From: Hymenobacter pini
Lineage (GTDB): Bacteria > Bacteroidota > Bacteroidia > Cytophagales > Hymenobacteraceae
Assembly: GCF_020421205.1 (NCBI RefSeq)
Contig: NZ_JAIZZH010000005.1
Coordinates: forward strand, 1-64,000
DNA: 64,000 nt
Direction of reading: 5' to 3'
The notes beneath the pieces were generated by a model that saw nothing but the letters and a program-made list of their open reading frames with translations, searched no databases and had not been told where the DNA came from. The position numbers were made by a program, and so were the translations under genes. Positions 1-8,362 of the stretch are shown here, in pieces (position 1 is the stretch's first letter; each line of letters opens with the position of its first letter).

Positions 1-74
<74 letters not shown>

Positions 75-116
75 CTCTTTTCTGCTCACGATTGGTGAGC
101 ATCACGCACAACAAAC

Positions 117-190
<74 letters not shown>

Positions 191-200
191 CTCCCGTTGC

Positions 201-236
201 AAAAGCCCAACCTTGCGGTTGGGCTTTTTTGTTTTT
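201..236 (+). terminator. Rho-independent terminator after the tRNA-Ala pair
   Basis: The arms AAGCCCAACC and GGTTGGGCTT form a strong stem with a very short loop, followed by a T-rich tail (TTTTTTGTTTTT). It ends the tRNA transcript. The stretch from here to the end of the cysteine synthase gene holds nothing else recognisable. Confidence 0.9.
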
Positions 237-327
237 GGGGCACGCGCCCAGCCAGCACGCGCGACAGCCCCACCTGCAAACCAGATGGGGCCGTCGTAGG
301 TGTTAAGCAACCTAGCAGAGAGCCTCG

Positions 328-1248
328 CTACACGAATAGCCCCTCTACCGACAAGTACCGCTCGCCGGTATCGTAGCAGAAGGTGAGCACGCGGCCGCCC
401 TGGGGTACTTCGTCCAGCTTTTTGGCTACGGCAGCCAATGAGGCGCCGGAGGACACACCCATAAAGATACCTTCCTCGCGGGCAGCGCGGCGGGCCATGT
501 CGAAGGCTTCCTGCTGGCTTACCTGAATGGTGCCGTCGAGGACGTTCTGGTGCAGGTTGGCCGGAATGAAGCCGGCTCCGATGCCCTGGATGGGGTGCGG
601 GCCGGGGGCTCCGCCGCTGATAACCGGTGAGAGTTCCGGTTCCACGGCAAACACCTTCATGTTCGGGAATTTCGGCTTGAGGACTTCGGCTACGCCCGTA
701 AGGTGGCCACCGGTACCCACGCCAGTGATGTAAAAGTCAAAACCCTCGGGGGCATCCCGCAAAATTTCCTGGGCGGTAGTTTCTCGGTGCACTTTGATGT
801 TGGCCGGGTTTTCGAACTGCATGGGCATCCAAGCGCCGGGCGTGTTCTGCACCAGCTCGTGGGCTTTCTCGATGGCACCTTTCATACCTTTTTCACGGGG
901 CGTCAGCTCCAGGTTGGCCCCGTAGGCGGCCATCAGGCGGCGGCGCTCAATGCTCATGCTCTCGGGCATTACCAGCGTGAGCTTGTAGCCTTTTACGGCA
1001 GCAACCATGGCCAGGCCCACGCCGGTGTTGCCCGAAGTAGGCTCCACGATGGTGCTGTCGGGCGTGAGGGTGCCGTCCTGCTCGGCCTGCTCAATCATGC
1101 TGAGGGCAATACGGTCTTTGATGCTGCCGCCGGGGTTGGCGCGCTCCAGCTTCACCCACACTTCCACATCGGGACGGTGAGCGAACAGCTTGTTGAGGCG
1201 CAGCAGCGGCGTGTTGCCAATAGTGTCAAGAATGGAATTAGCTTTCAT
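328..1248 (-). CDS. cysK: Cysteine synthase A (O-acetylserine sulfhydrylase)
   Basis: A 306-residue PLP enzyme of fold type II that makes cysteine from O-acetylserine and sulfide in the cytoplasm. The N-terminal substrate motif GNTPLLRLN is followed by NPGGSIKDR, where Lys44 is the expected Schiff-base lysine. PTSGNTGVGLA is the substrate/PLP loop, GVGTGGHLTG binds the PLP phosphate, and GVSSGASLAA is near the C terminus. Length fits CysK/CysM (about 300-320). It lies downstream of the serine acetyltransferase gene on the same strand with a 134-bp gap, so the two consecutive steps of cysteine synthesis are adjacent. CysM is the main alternative name; the substrate-loop sequence favours CysK, but the two cannot be separated with certainty by eye. 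Confidence 0.92.
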   Translation of the reverse strand: MKANSILDTIGNTPLLRLNKLFAHRPDVEVWVKLERANPGGSIKDRIALSMIEQAEQDGTLTPDSTIVEPTSGNTGVGLAMVAAVKGYKLTLVMPESMSIERRRLMAAYGANLELTPREKGMKGAIEKAHELVQNTPGAWMPMQFENPANIKVHRETTAQEILRDAPEGFDFYITGVGTGGHLTGVAEVLKPKFPNMKVFAVEPELSPVISGGAPGPHPIQGIGAGFIPANLHQNVLDGTIQVSQQEAFDMARRAAREEGIFMGVSSGASLAAVAKKLDEVPQGGRVLTFCYDTGERYLSVEGLFV

Positions 1249-1382
1249 CTGGTAGATGGTTGAAAAGTTGAATTGCTGAATAGTTGAAGGGGTGAATGAC
1301 TGAATGGAGTGTGGGTTAAACAGATGTAAGGTCCAAAAACCGTATGCTCAATTCAGCCATCCAACCGTCCAGCCATCCCTTG

Positions 1383-2213
1383 TCAAATGGAAAATATGAT
1401 GTCCTCAGCGGGGTCTTGGGAGCGGGTGACGTGGATTTGAGCCTGGTGGTACACGCGGGAGTGCGAGGGTACGCTTTCCGTGAGCCACACATTACCGCCA
1501 ATAATACTGTGGCTGCCCACCGTGGTGTTGCCGCCCAAAATAGTGGCCCCGGCGTAAATCACCACATGGTCTTCGATGGTGGGGTGGCGCTTGATGCCCT
1601 GTAGATGCTTGGCGACGCTGAGGGCGCCCAGCGTAACACCCTGGAAAATCTTAACTCCCGCGCCAATCACGCAGGTTTCGCCGATAACCAGGCCGGTGCC
1701 GTGGTCGATACAGAATGAAGGGCCGATGCGGGCTCCGGGGTGAATATCAATACCGGTGCGCTGGTGGGCATACTCGCTCAGGAGCCGAGGCACGCGCGGG
1801 ATACCGCGCAGGTAGAGCCCATGCGCGAAGCGGTGCATGGCAATGGCGTAGAAGCCTGGGTAGGTACTAATAACCTCAGCCAAGCCCTGCGCGGCGGGGT
1901 CGGCGGCTACGATGGCCGCAGCATCCAGCAGCAGCGTGTGGCGCAGGAACGGCAGAGCTGCTACCAGCGCCGCCGCCAGCTCGGCCGCCGGCTGCGCTGT
2001 GGGCATCATTCGGAGTAAATGCGCCAGGTCTTCCTGCAACAGGCGCAGCGTAGCGGCAATGGCATCGGCATCACGCAGGGGGCGGGCCGCCCGCTCGGGA
2101 AACAGCAACTCCAGCAACTGGTCGGCCAGCTGACAGAAGGCAGCAGCGGGCAGGGGGGTGGCCGTTTGCTGGTGGGCCTGGGTTAAGGAGTGTAAGAAAT
2201 CAGAATCGTACAT
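1383..2213 (-). CDS. cysE: Serine O-acetyltransferase
   Basis: A 276-residue enzyme that acetylates L-serine with acetyl-CoA, the committed step of cysteine synthesis. The N-terminal half is alpha-helical. The C-terminal half has hexapeptide repeats forming a left-handed beta-helix, with motifs such as DIHPGARIG, CIDHGTGLVIGETCVIG and HPTIEDHVVIYAGATILGG. The DHGTG segment carries the His/Asp catalytic pair of this family. I place the start at the ATG at 2213 (MYDSDF), because the upstream in-frame extension to 2258 is not protein-like. The product of cysK downstream uses this enzyme's product; CysE and CysK often form a complex. Confidence 0.9.
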   Translation of the reverse strand: MYDSDFLHSLTQAHQQTATPLPAAAFCQLADQLLELLFPERAARPLRDADAIAATLRLLQEDLAHLLRMMPTAQPAAELAAALVAALPFLRHTLLLDAAAIVAADPAAQGLAEVISTYPGFYAIAMHRFAHGLYLRGIPRVPRLLSEYAHQRTGIDIHPGARIGPSFCIDHGTGLVIGETCVIGAGVKIFQGVTLGALSVAKHLQGIKRHPTIEDHVVIYAGATILGGNTTVGSHSIIGGNVWLTESVPSHSRVYHQAQIHVTRSQDPAEDIIFSI

Positions 2214-2387
2214 AGCCGTGCGTGCAGGGAAAGGCCGGGAGCCGGCGGTAAGATACACGCCCCGCAGCTTGGGTTAACCAAGGCCTGACCGGAAGGTTTG
2301 CGGGGCACCCACCAGTAACCCAGCCGTAGCGGCGTGCGTTAGCCCACGGACACATCCTTACTTACACCTTTTAGTTTCGCTACAATC

Positions 2388-2729
2388 ATGGCTGATACCA
2401 CCATCACCAAAGTAGACTCCCGCCACTCTCCTAGCGGCCCCGAAGGCGAGAAATACCTAGCCTCGGGTACACACATTTCGATGCGCATGTGGGAGAACGA
2501 ACAGCCCGGCGAGCCGAAAGAGCCCTCCTCCCGCCCCTACGAAACGGTAGGCTACGTGCTACAGGGCCGGGCTGAGCTGCACCTGGAAGGCCAGATGGTG
2601 GTACTAGAGCAAGGCAACTCCTGGGTAGTACCCAAGGGAGCCTCGCACACTTACAAGATTCTGGAATCCTTCTCGGCCATCGAAGCCACTACCCCACCCG
2701 CCCAGGTACACGGCCGCGACGAAGCGTAA
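2388..2729 (+). CDS. Single-domain cupin protein
   Basis: A 113-residue protein with one small beta-barrel cupin domain. A first cupin motif around PYETVGYVLQGRAELHLEG is followed by VVLEQGNSWVVPKGASHTYK, which supplies the second-motif Pro/Gly and His. The first motif lacks the usual HxH pair, so metal binding is uncertain. It is transcribed divergently from cysE across about 170 bp and ends at a bidirectional hairpin. The substrate is unknown; small stand-alone cupins range from isomerases to sensor proteins. Confidence 0.8.
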   Translation: MADTTITKVDSRHSPSGPEGEKYLASGTHISMRMWENEQPGEPKEPSSRPYETVGYVLQGRAELHLEGQMVVLEQGNSWVVPKGASHTYKILESFSAIEATTPPAQVHGRDEA

Positions 2730-2762
2730 CCCAGCTTCAAGTACCTGATTTTAATTGAAAGC

Positions 2763-2807
2763 CCCAGCAGTTTGCACGTTGATAACCGACGCATGCAAAC
2801 TGCTGGG
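2763..2807. terminator. Bidirectional terminator hairpin
   Basis: Two 14-base arms, CCCAGCAGTTTGCA and its exact complement, enclose a 17-base loop. The hairpin sits between the convergent cupin gene (ends 2729) and the HEAT-cyclophilin gene (ends 2836). T-rich sequence follows on the plus side. Confidence 0.8.
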
Positions 2808-2835
2808 ACTTCGCTTTTAAAGGGCCGCTGGTAAT

Positions 2836-4821
2836 TTATTTCACCAGCTCCACCTTATCAATCCGGTCCCCGATTTCTAAGCGGCTGACTACATCCATGC
2901 CCTGTACTACCTGGGCGAAGATGGTGTAACGGCCGTCGAGGTGGGGTGTAGGGGCGTGGGTGATAAACCACTGGCAGCTTTCGGTGTCTTTACCAGCAGA
3001 GGCCAAGCCTACCGCGCCTTCGCCGTAGCGCAGATCGGCAAATTCGGAGCGAAGGTTGTAGTCGGAGCTGCCCCAACCGTCGCCGCGGGGGCAGCCGCCT
3101 TGAGCCACAAAGTTGGGTACTACCCGGTGGAAGTTCTTGCCGTTATAGAAACCCTGGCGGATTAAGGCCACGAAGCTGGCTACTGAGCCAGGCGCCTGCT
3201 CTACCAATAGCCGCATCACTACATCACCCTTACTGGTGTGCACCACGGCACGCTGCCCGGCCGGAATGGTATTCACCAATCCCCAATCAATGGGGTGGGT
3301 GGCGGCCTGCGCAACGGGCGTGGGCGTAGCGGGCCGCTGCTGCAGAAAATCAATGGTTTGCTGCAACGACTGCCAAGCTTCCAGGTCGCGAGGTAACACG
3401 AGCTGGTCACGGGCCTGCAGCAGGAAGTCGGGGTTAGGCAGCAGGCGGCGCAGGTCCAGTTTAGGGTCCCGAATGGCTTCGGCGGCCGTGCCCATCATGG
3501 CCACGTCGCCGCTAAGCACGCCTTTACGCAGGGCCAGCGCCACCTCGGGGTAGCGGGCGGCCGGGAAATCACGCTGCCGCCGCAGGGCCACTAAGGCCTC
3601 CATGCCGTAAGTTCCTACCACCAGCGGCCGGCCAGCCGCAAAGGTGGCTTGTTGCACGAAATCGAAGGCGGCGGGGTCCTCACTTAGGGCTTTCAGCAAG
3701 TAGCCTTTCTCATACACATCCGTAGCCGCCGTGTACCGCTCTTCAATAGCCCGACGGATGGCGGCCCGCTCGGGACCCGGCTGGCGCAGGGCGGCGGCCA
3801 GCAAGGTGGCCCGCACCCGCCATTGGGGCAGACGGTTGGCCTTCTCCAGGAAAAGCGTACCGGGCTCATCGACCGCATTGGCCAGGAAAAACTCGGCAGC
3901 GGTAAGGGCTACCTGAGCATTTTCGTCGGTGAGGGCGGCCCACGCAGCTTCTTTCACAGGCGCGTACATGGCTTTGTTCATGGCCCGCAGAGCACTCACC
4001 CGCACCCGGTAATCAGTGTCGCGGCGGGCCAGGGCGACCAGCGTGGCGGGCACGGCGGGGTCGGTGGCGGCTTTGCCGAGGGCGGCCGCGGCCCCACTGC
4101 GCACGGCATAGTCGGCATCCTGTTGCGCGGCGGCGCTGATGTCGGCCGCAAACGGGGCCAGATTCAGTCCCCGGGTACGGGCCAGCGCATTAGCCGCGGC
4201 CAGCCGGGCGCTGGTGGGGTTGCTGCGGCCCAGCAGCTGCACCAGCCGCTTCACGGCTGCTTCGGAGGTGAGGCCGCGCAGGCCGGCCCGGTACAGGGCC
4301 CAGGCCTGGCCGCTGAACGTAGCGGTGTCGGCGGGCAGGTTGGCCGGGAGCTTAGTGAGTAGCACAAAAGTACCGCGGGAAGTGCAGCGGCCTAATGCTT
4401 CCAGCTCGTAGCGGCGCACCGTTGGGTTGGCTTCTTTCACTACCTGCCGCCACAGCGTGGTTTCGGCCGTGGAGTCGGCGGTTTGGCCCAGGGCGTAGGC
4501 GGCTTGGCGGCGCACGGTCCAGTCAGTGTCCTCCAAAGCGTTTGCCAGACTAGCAGTAGCCGCCTTATCCTGCACGGAGGCCAGGGCTTCGGCAGCGGCG
4601 CGGCGGTAGCGGGCTTCGGGGTGATTTAGGTACGGCAGCAGCCCGGTGGTACGACGGGCATCCTGCAGCGTAGCAATGCGGCGGAAAGTGCTGTCGTTGG
4701 CGAAACGGTTGACGGTGGCCGGGGTGGAAGTGGCGGAAGGATGCGGGGCGCAGGCCTGGAGCAGCGCCCAGCCGGTGGCGGCCAGGCTGGCGGTGAGGCG
4801 GTACGAGAAAGAGTGGCTCAT
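2836..4821 (-). CDS. HEAT-repeat lipoprotein with C-terminal cyclophilin peptidyl-prolyl isomerase
   Basis: A 661-residue exported protein. The N terminus has a signal peptide ending in a lipobox (LLQA before Cys). Roughly residues 50-480 are HEAT/PBS-type helical repeats (for example YRRAAAEALASV and DWTVRRQAAYALGQ). The last 160 residues are a cyclophilin domain. Its active-site signature FHRVVPNFVAQGG (Arg566) and GLASAGKDTESCQWFIT are intact, so isomerase activity is likely. I chose the ATG at 4821 rather than the upstream one because it gives a clean lipoprotein signal. It should fold or scaffold envelope proteins in the periplasm. The repeat-plus-cyclophilin arrangement occurs elsewhere in Bacteroidota. 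Confidence 0.88.
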   Translation of the reverse strand: MSHSFSYRLTASLAATGWALLQACAPHPSATSTPATVNRFANDSTFRRIATLQDARRTTGLLPYLNHPEARYRRAAAEALASVQDKAATASLANALEDTDWTVRRQAAYALGQTADSTAETTLWRQVVKEANPTVRRYELEALGRCTSRGTFVLLTKLPANLPADTATFSGQAWALYRAGLRGLTSEAAVKRLVQLLGRSNPTSARLAAANALARTRGLNLAPFAADISAAAQQDADYAVRSGAAAALGKAATDPAVPATLVALARRDTDYRVRVSALRAMNKAMYAPVKEAAWAALTDENAQVALTAAEFFLANAVDEPGTLFLEKANRLPQWRVRATLLAAALRQPGPERAAIRRAIEERYTAATDVYEKGYLLKALSEDPAAFDFVQQATFAAGRPLVVGTYGMEALVALRRQRDFPAARYPEVALALRKGVLSGDVAMMGTAAEAIRDPKLDLRRLLPNPDFLLQARDQLVLPRDLEAWQSLQQTIDFLQQRPATPTPVAQAATHPIDWGLVNTIPAGQRAVVHTSKGDVVMRLLVEQAPGSVASFVALIRQGFYNGKNFHRVVPNFVAQGGCPRGDGWGSSDYNLRSEFADLRYGEGAVGLASAGKDTESCQWFITHAPTPHLDGRYTIFAQVVQGMDVVSRLEIGDRIDKVELVK

Positions 4822-4976
4822 GGGTCCCCTAAGGTAAATACTCTGCCCACGAAGGCAACGCTTCCCCCGCAAAACCCATCTATCCGGGCGTACGCCCTCC
4901 GGTGATAAATTGAGCGGGGGCCGCTAGAAGGAAACGTAGTTTATCCGTGCATATTTACAGCAGCATCCCTCCTTCC

Positions 4977-5258
4977 ATGTTCCGCGCGCTTTCCTGCTGG
5001 CTGTTTTTTCTGCTCCTGCTCCTGGCAGCCCAGCCCGGCTATTGCCAAAACAAGCCGACTGCCCCACCTCCTCGCAAAGTGCTTACCGTGCGCCTGACGC
5101 TGCCTACGGTAGTTGGCAAAGTGGGCGAAATAGCCGGGTGGATTCCCCGCGCCGCGCCCGACAAGAAAAACAGCCCTACCAGCAACCCCGTGGTAACGCT
5201 GGCCGTGCCCCTACCCCGCTTTTTGAGTGGCTCTGATCCGGCTCCGCGTCAGCCATAA
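4977..5258 (+). CDS. Small exported protein of unknown function
   Basis: A 93-residue reading frame that starts with a convincing signal peptide (MFRALSCW, then a leucine run, cut near GYCQ). The mature part of about 65 residues is rich in Pro, Lys and Thr and has no recognisable domain. I start at the ATG at 4977, since the ten residues before it would precede the signal peptide. It lies 59 bp upstream of the sensor kinase gene and could be co-transcribed with it. I do not recognise a family. Confidence 0.55.
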   Translation: MFRALSCWLFFLLLLLAAQPGYCQNKPTAPPPRKVLTVRLTLPTVVGKVGEIAGWIPRAAPDKKNSPTSNPVVTLAVPLPRFLSGSDPAPRQP

Positions 5259-5317
5259 TTGCCTTCTACTTACCCAAGCTCCCATTTCCTTCCCTTCCCC
5301 CCGAAATCTTCAGCTGA

Positions 5318-6694
5318 ATGGACGTAAACGCCTCTGTGTTATTTACCATTGGCATTGCTGCCATCGTAGTGCGCAGCCTCCGCCGGTTCCTGGATTTGCC
5401 CACGCGCTTTCCCCGGCTCAATGCCTTGCTGAACTATTTCTGGCTGCCCGGGGCGGTCCTCTACGCGTTTTCCTTGCTGGTTCACTGGAAAACCGACCGG
5501 CTCGACGAACTTTATATGCTGTTCGTGCTGGTCGTAGTGGTATTTGTGCTGCTGCGGAGCCAGGATTACCGCCCGGCCCGCACGCTGCTGCTGGCGGTGG
5601 CTCCGTTTGTGCTCTACTCCATTATTGAGTTGACCGCCGCCGGGCTGAGCAGCTGGTTTATCAAGGAGTATGATGATGCCTTCGACACGTCCAAAGTATT
5701 CGCCATTATCTGGCTCATCACCTTCGTATTCATTGCCCGCAACCAGAAAAAGCACCTGGAGGCGGAGCGGGTGGTGCGGGAGGCAGAGGAAAAGGAAAAA
5801 CGCGCCATTGCCGCCCAAAACGCCGAGCTGGAACGGCTGGTAGCCGAGCGGACATCCTCCCTAACCCAACAAACCGAGGAGTTGCAGCACGCGCTGGAGG
5901 AGCTAAAAACTACCCAGGCCCAACTGATTCAGGCCGAAAAAATGGCCAGCCTGGGTGAGTTGACGGCCGGCATTGCCCACGAAATTCAGAACCCGCTCAA
6001 CTTCGTGACCAACTTCTCCGATGTATCGGCCGAACTGGTGCAGGAGTTGGAAGAGGAGCAGCAGCGCCCCGAGCGGGACCATGAGCTGGAAGCGGAGCTA
6101 TTGGCCGACCTGCGCCAGAACCTGCAGAAAATTACCCACCACGGGCAGCGGGCGGCCAGCATTGTGCGGGGCATGTTGGAACACAGCCGCGCCAGCACTG
6201 GGGAGCGGCAACCCACCGACCTCAATACCCTGGCCGACGAGTACCTGCGCCTGGCTTACCACGGCCTGCGGGCCAAGGATAAAACCTTTAACGCCACCCT
6301 TAACACCCACTTCGACCCTACTCTGGTGAAAGTGGATGCCGTGGCTCAGGATTTGGGCCGGGTGCTGCTGAACCTGTTTACCAACGCCTTCTACGCCGTG
6401 CAGAAGCGCAAAGAAGCCAGCCCCGCCGATTTTGCGCCCACCGTGAGCGTAACTACCCGCCAGCTGCCCACCGGCGACGTGGAGGTGCGGGTACGCGACA
6501 ACGGAACCGGCATTCCGGCCAGTGTGCGCCAGAAAATCTTCCAGCCCTTCTTCACCACCAAGCCCACCGGCGAGGGCACCGGCCTGGGCCTCTCGCTCAG
6601 CTACGACATCGTAACCAAAGCCCACGGCGGCACGCTGGAGGTAGAATCGGAAGAAGGCCAGGGCACTGAGTTCATTATTACGTTGCCAGCCTAA
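5318..6694 (+). CDS. Membrane sensor histidine kinase
   Basis: A 458-residue inner-membrane kinase. About five transmembrane segments lie in residues 1-141 and carry no large periplasmic domain, so the sensor is probably the membrane part itself. A charged coiled coil (about 145-210) leads to the dimerisation domain with the phospho-acceptor motif AGIAHEIQNPLNF (His221). A HATPase domain follows with the N box (LLNLFTNAFYAV), G1 (VRDNGTGIP), F box (FQPFFTTKPTGEGTGLGLS) and G2. Two receiver genes follow on the same strand after 40 bp, so it is probably the kinase for one or both. The signal is unknown. Confidence 0.92.
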   Translation: MDVNASVLFTIGIAAIVVRSLRRFLDLPTRFPRLNALLNYFWLPGAVLYAFSLLVHWKTDRLDELYMLFVLVVVVFVLLRSQDYRPARTLLLAVAPFVLYSIIELTAAGLSSWFIKEYDDAFDTSKVFAIIWLITFVFIARNQKKHLEAERVVREAEEKEKRAIAAQNAELERLVAERTSSLTQQTEELQHALEELKTTQAQLIQAEKMASLGELTAGIAHEIQNPLNFVTNFSDVSAELVQELEEEQQRPERDHELEAELLADLRQNLQKITHHGQRAASIVRGMLEHSRASTGERQPTDLNTLADEYLRLAYHGLRAKDKTFNATLNTHFDPTLVKVDAVAQDLGRVLLNLFTNAFYAVQKRKEASPADFAPTVSVTTRQLPTGDVEVRVRDNGTGIPASVRQKIFQPFFTTKPTGEGTGLGLSLSYDIVTKAHGGTLEVESEEGQGTEFIITLPA

Positions 6695-6734
6695 AAAGGC
6701 CATTGGCTGGTAGTTTCTGTTAGTTTTGCTGTTG

Positions 6735-7130
6735 ATGAAGATCTTAGTTGTTGATGACGAACAAGACGTGCGGACCCTGTTTGAGCAGCGGTTCCGGCGC
6801 GAAATCCGGAGTGGCGTATTCACGTTTTCGTTTGCGTATTCCGGTGAGGAAGCCTTAGACTACCTGCACGGGCACGCCTCGGAGGTAGTGTTGATTCTGA
6901 GCGACATTAACATGCCCGGCATGAGCGGGCTGGAGCTGCTGCGCCACATCCGGCAGGAGTACGGGGCCCCGCCGCCCGCCCCTCCCCAGGTAATGATGAT
7001 TACCGCCTACGGCGACGAGGCCAGTCGTCAGCAGGCCCTGGAGCTGGGGGCCAACGACTTCCTGGCGAAACCCGTAGATTTTGCCGCCCTCAAGGAAAAA
7101 CTGCTGCACCTCACCGAGCATGAAAACTAA
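6735..7130 (+). CDS. Stand-alone receiver-domain response regulator
   Basis: A 131-residue CheY-like protein consisting only of a receiver domain. The acidic pair is in VVDDEQD, the phospho-acceptor is Asp57 in LSDINMPG, the switch Thr is in MITAYGD and the conserved Lys is in LAKPVDF. It has no output domain, so it acts by protein contact or as a phosphate relay. The start is the ATG at 6735; the reading frame reaches back only to a TTG. Its end overlaps the next gene by 11 bp, implying coupled translation. It resembles the receiver of that next gene and may be a duplicate of it. Confidence 0.92.
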   Translation: MKILVVDDEQDVRTLFEQRFRREIRSGVFTFSFAYSGEEALDYLHGHASEVVLILSDINMPGMSGLELLRHIRQEYGAPPPAPPQVMMITAYGDEASRQQALELGANDFLAKPVDFAALKEKLLHLTEHEN

Positions 7131-8166
7131 GATTCTGGTAGTGGATGATGAAGCAGACCTGGAGCTGCTCATCAAACAGAAATTCCGGCGCAAAATCCGG
7201 GAGAGTGTGTACGAGTTTGTATTTGCCAGCAACGGCCAGGAGGCCCTGAATACCCTGCAGCAACACCCCGACCTCGACATCATCCTCTCCGACATCAACA
7301 TGCCGGTGATGGACGGCCTCACCTTGCTCAGCAAGCTGCAGGAGGCCAACCCGGTGCTGAAGACGGTGATGGTATCGGCCTACGGGGATATGCAGAACAT
7401 CCGCACGGCCATGAACCGGGGCGCGTTTGACTTCGTGACCAAGCCCGTGGATTTCCAGGACCTGGAAACGACCATGGACAAAACCGCCCAGCACGTGCAG
7501 CAACTGCGCGAAACGCTGCGGGCCATCCAGGAAAACAACATCCTGCGCATGTACGTGGATGAAACCGTGCTGAAGTTCGTGGAACGCCCCGAGTTTCAGA
7601 ACACGCTCATGGCCTCCGAAACGGTGGAAGCCACGGTGGTCTTCATCGACATCTGCGGGTTCACCAGCCTCTCGGAGGTACTGCCGCCCGCCGACATTGT
7701 GACGATGCTGAACCGCTACTTCGACCAGATGGTGCAGGAAGTCATTGCCCAGGGCGGCTACATCGATAAGTTCATGGGCGACGCCGTAATGGCCGTTTTC
7801 CGGGGCGAGTACCACCTCGACCGGGGGATTGATGCGGCCCTGGCCGTGCGCCAGGTAGTGCAGGCCAACAACGATATGCTGCCCGACGGCCGCCCCTACC
7901 AGCCGGAGGTCAGCATTGGCATCAACACCGGCGAAATGGTATCGGGCAATATCGGCTCGGCCTCGCTCAAGCGCCTCGACTACACCGTTATTGGCGACAA
8001 CGTGAACGTGAGCCAGCGCCTGCAATCCGTAGCTCAACCCGGCCAGATTATCATCACCGAATCCACCTACGAGCGGGTGAAAGAGTCATTCCAGTGCCGC
8101 CCGCTGCGCGAGGTAACGCTTAAGAACAAGTCGCAGCCGGTGATGATTTACGAGGTGGTGGCGTAG
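7120..8166 (+). CDS. Response regulator with class III adenylate cyclase output domain
   Basis: A 348-residue protein: receiver (residues 1-120, phospho-acceptor Asp58, Ser in MVSAYGD, Lys in VTKPVDF), a helical linker, then a class III nucleotide cyclase domain (about 165-345). The cyclase has both metal-binding aspartates (Asp177 in FIDICGF, Asp221 in GDAVMAVF), Lys217 and Asp287 in the positions that select ATP over GTP, and Asn296/Arg300 for the transition state. It should therefore make cAMP under control of the kinase upstream. The ATG at 7120 overlaps the previous gene by 11 bp. The convergent neighbour beyond the repeat element carries a cyclic-nucleotide-binding domain and is a possible target. 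Confidence 0.92.
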   Translation: MKTKILVVDDEADLELLIKQKFRRKIRESVYEFVFASNGQEALNTLQQHPDLDIILSDINMPVMDGLTLLSKLQEANPVLKTVMVSAYGDMQNIRTAMNRGAFDFVTKPVDFQDLETTMDKTAQHVQQLRETLRAIQENNILRMYVDETVLKFVERPEFQNTLMASETVEATVVFIDICGFTSLSEVLPPADIVTMLNRYFDQMVQEVIAQGGYIDKFMGDAVMAVFRGEYHLDRGIDAALAVRQVVQANNDMLPDGRPYQPEVSIGINTGEMVSGNIGSASLKRLDYTVIGDNVNVSQRLQSVAQPGQIIITESTYERVKESFQCRPLREVTLKNKSQPVMIYEVVA

Positions 8167-8176
8167 CAACTACTTT

Positions 8177-8358
8177 GTCATTGCGAGGCCGAAGGCCGAA
8201 GCACCCGAAGGACAGCGCAGCTATTCCTTTCTTCTCGCAGTACCAAGCCCTGGAATACTCAAAATCCCCTGACGCTAGCACTGGCGTCAGGGGATTTCTG
8301 CTTTTCTGGGTTTCGCGCTCTGCAAAGGAAGGATTAGCTGCGCTCCGCTCGCAATGAC
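8177..8358. repeat. Palindromic repeat element A, MITE-like, with internal terminator hairpin
   Basis: A 182-bp element bounded by the perfect 11-bp inverted repeat GTCATTGCGAG / CTCGCAATGAC. In its centre, 8262-8275 and 8284-8297 form a perfect 14-bp stem around an 8-base loop, with CCCCTGACGC as the core. Subterminal parts also pair imperfectly, so most of the element can fold on itself. It fills the gap between the convergent cyclase and translocase-like genes and probably terminates both. A relative with the same ends and core is at 53179-53343. No transposase reading frame is present; the open frame across it is not a gene. Confidence 0.85.
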
Positions 8359-8362
8359 GGGC

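Noticed and set aside
8175..8357. 60-residue open frame across element A
   Set aside because: It is made entirely of the palindromic repeat, has no start context and no domain; the repeat explains the sequence.
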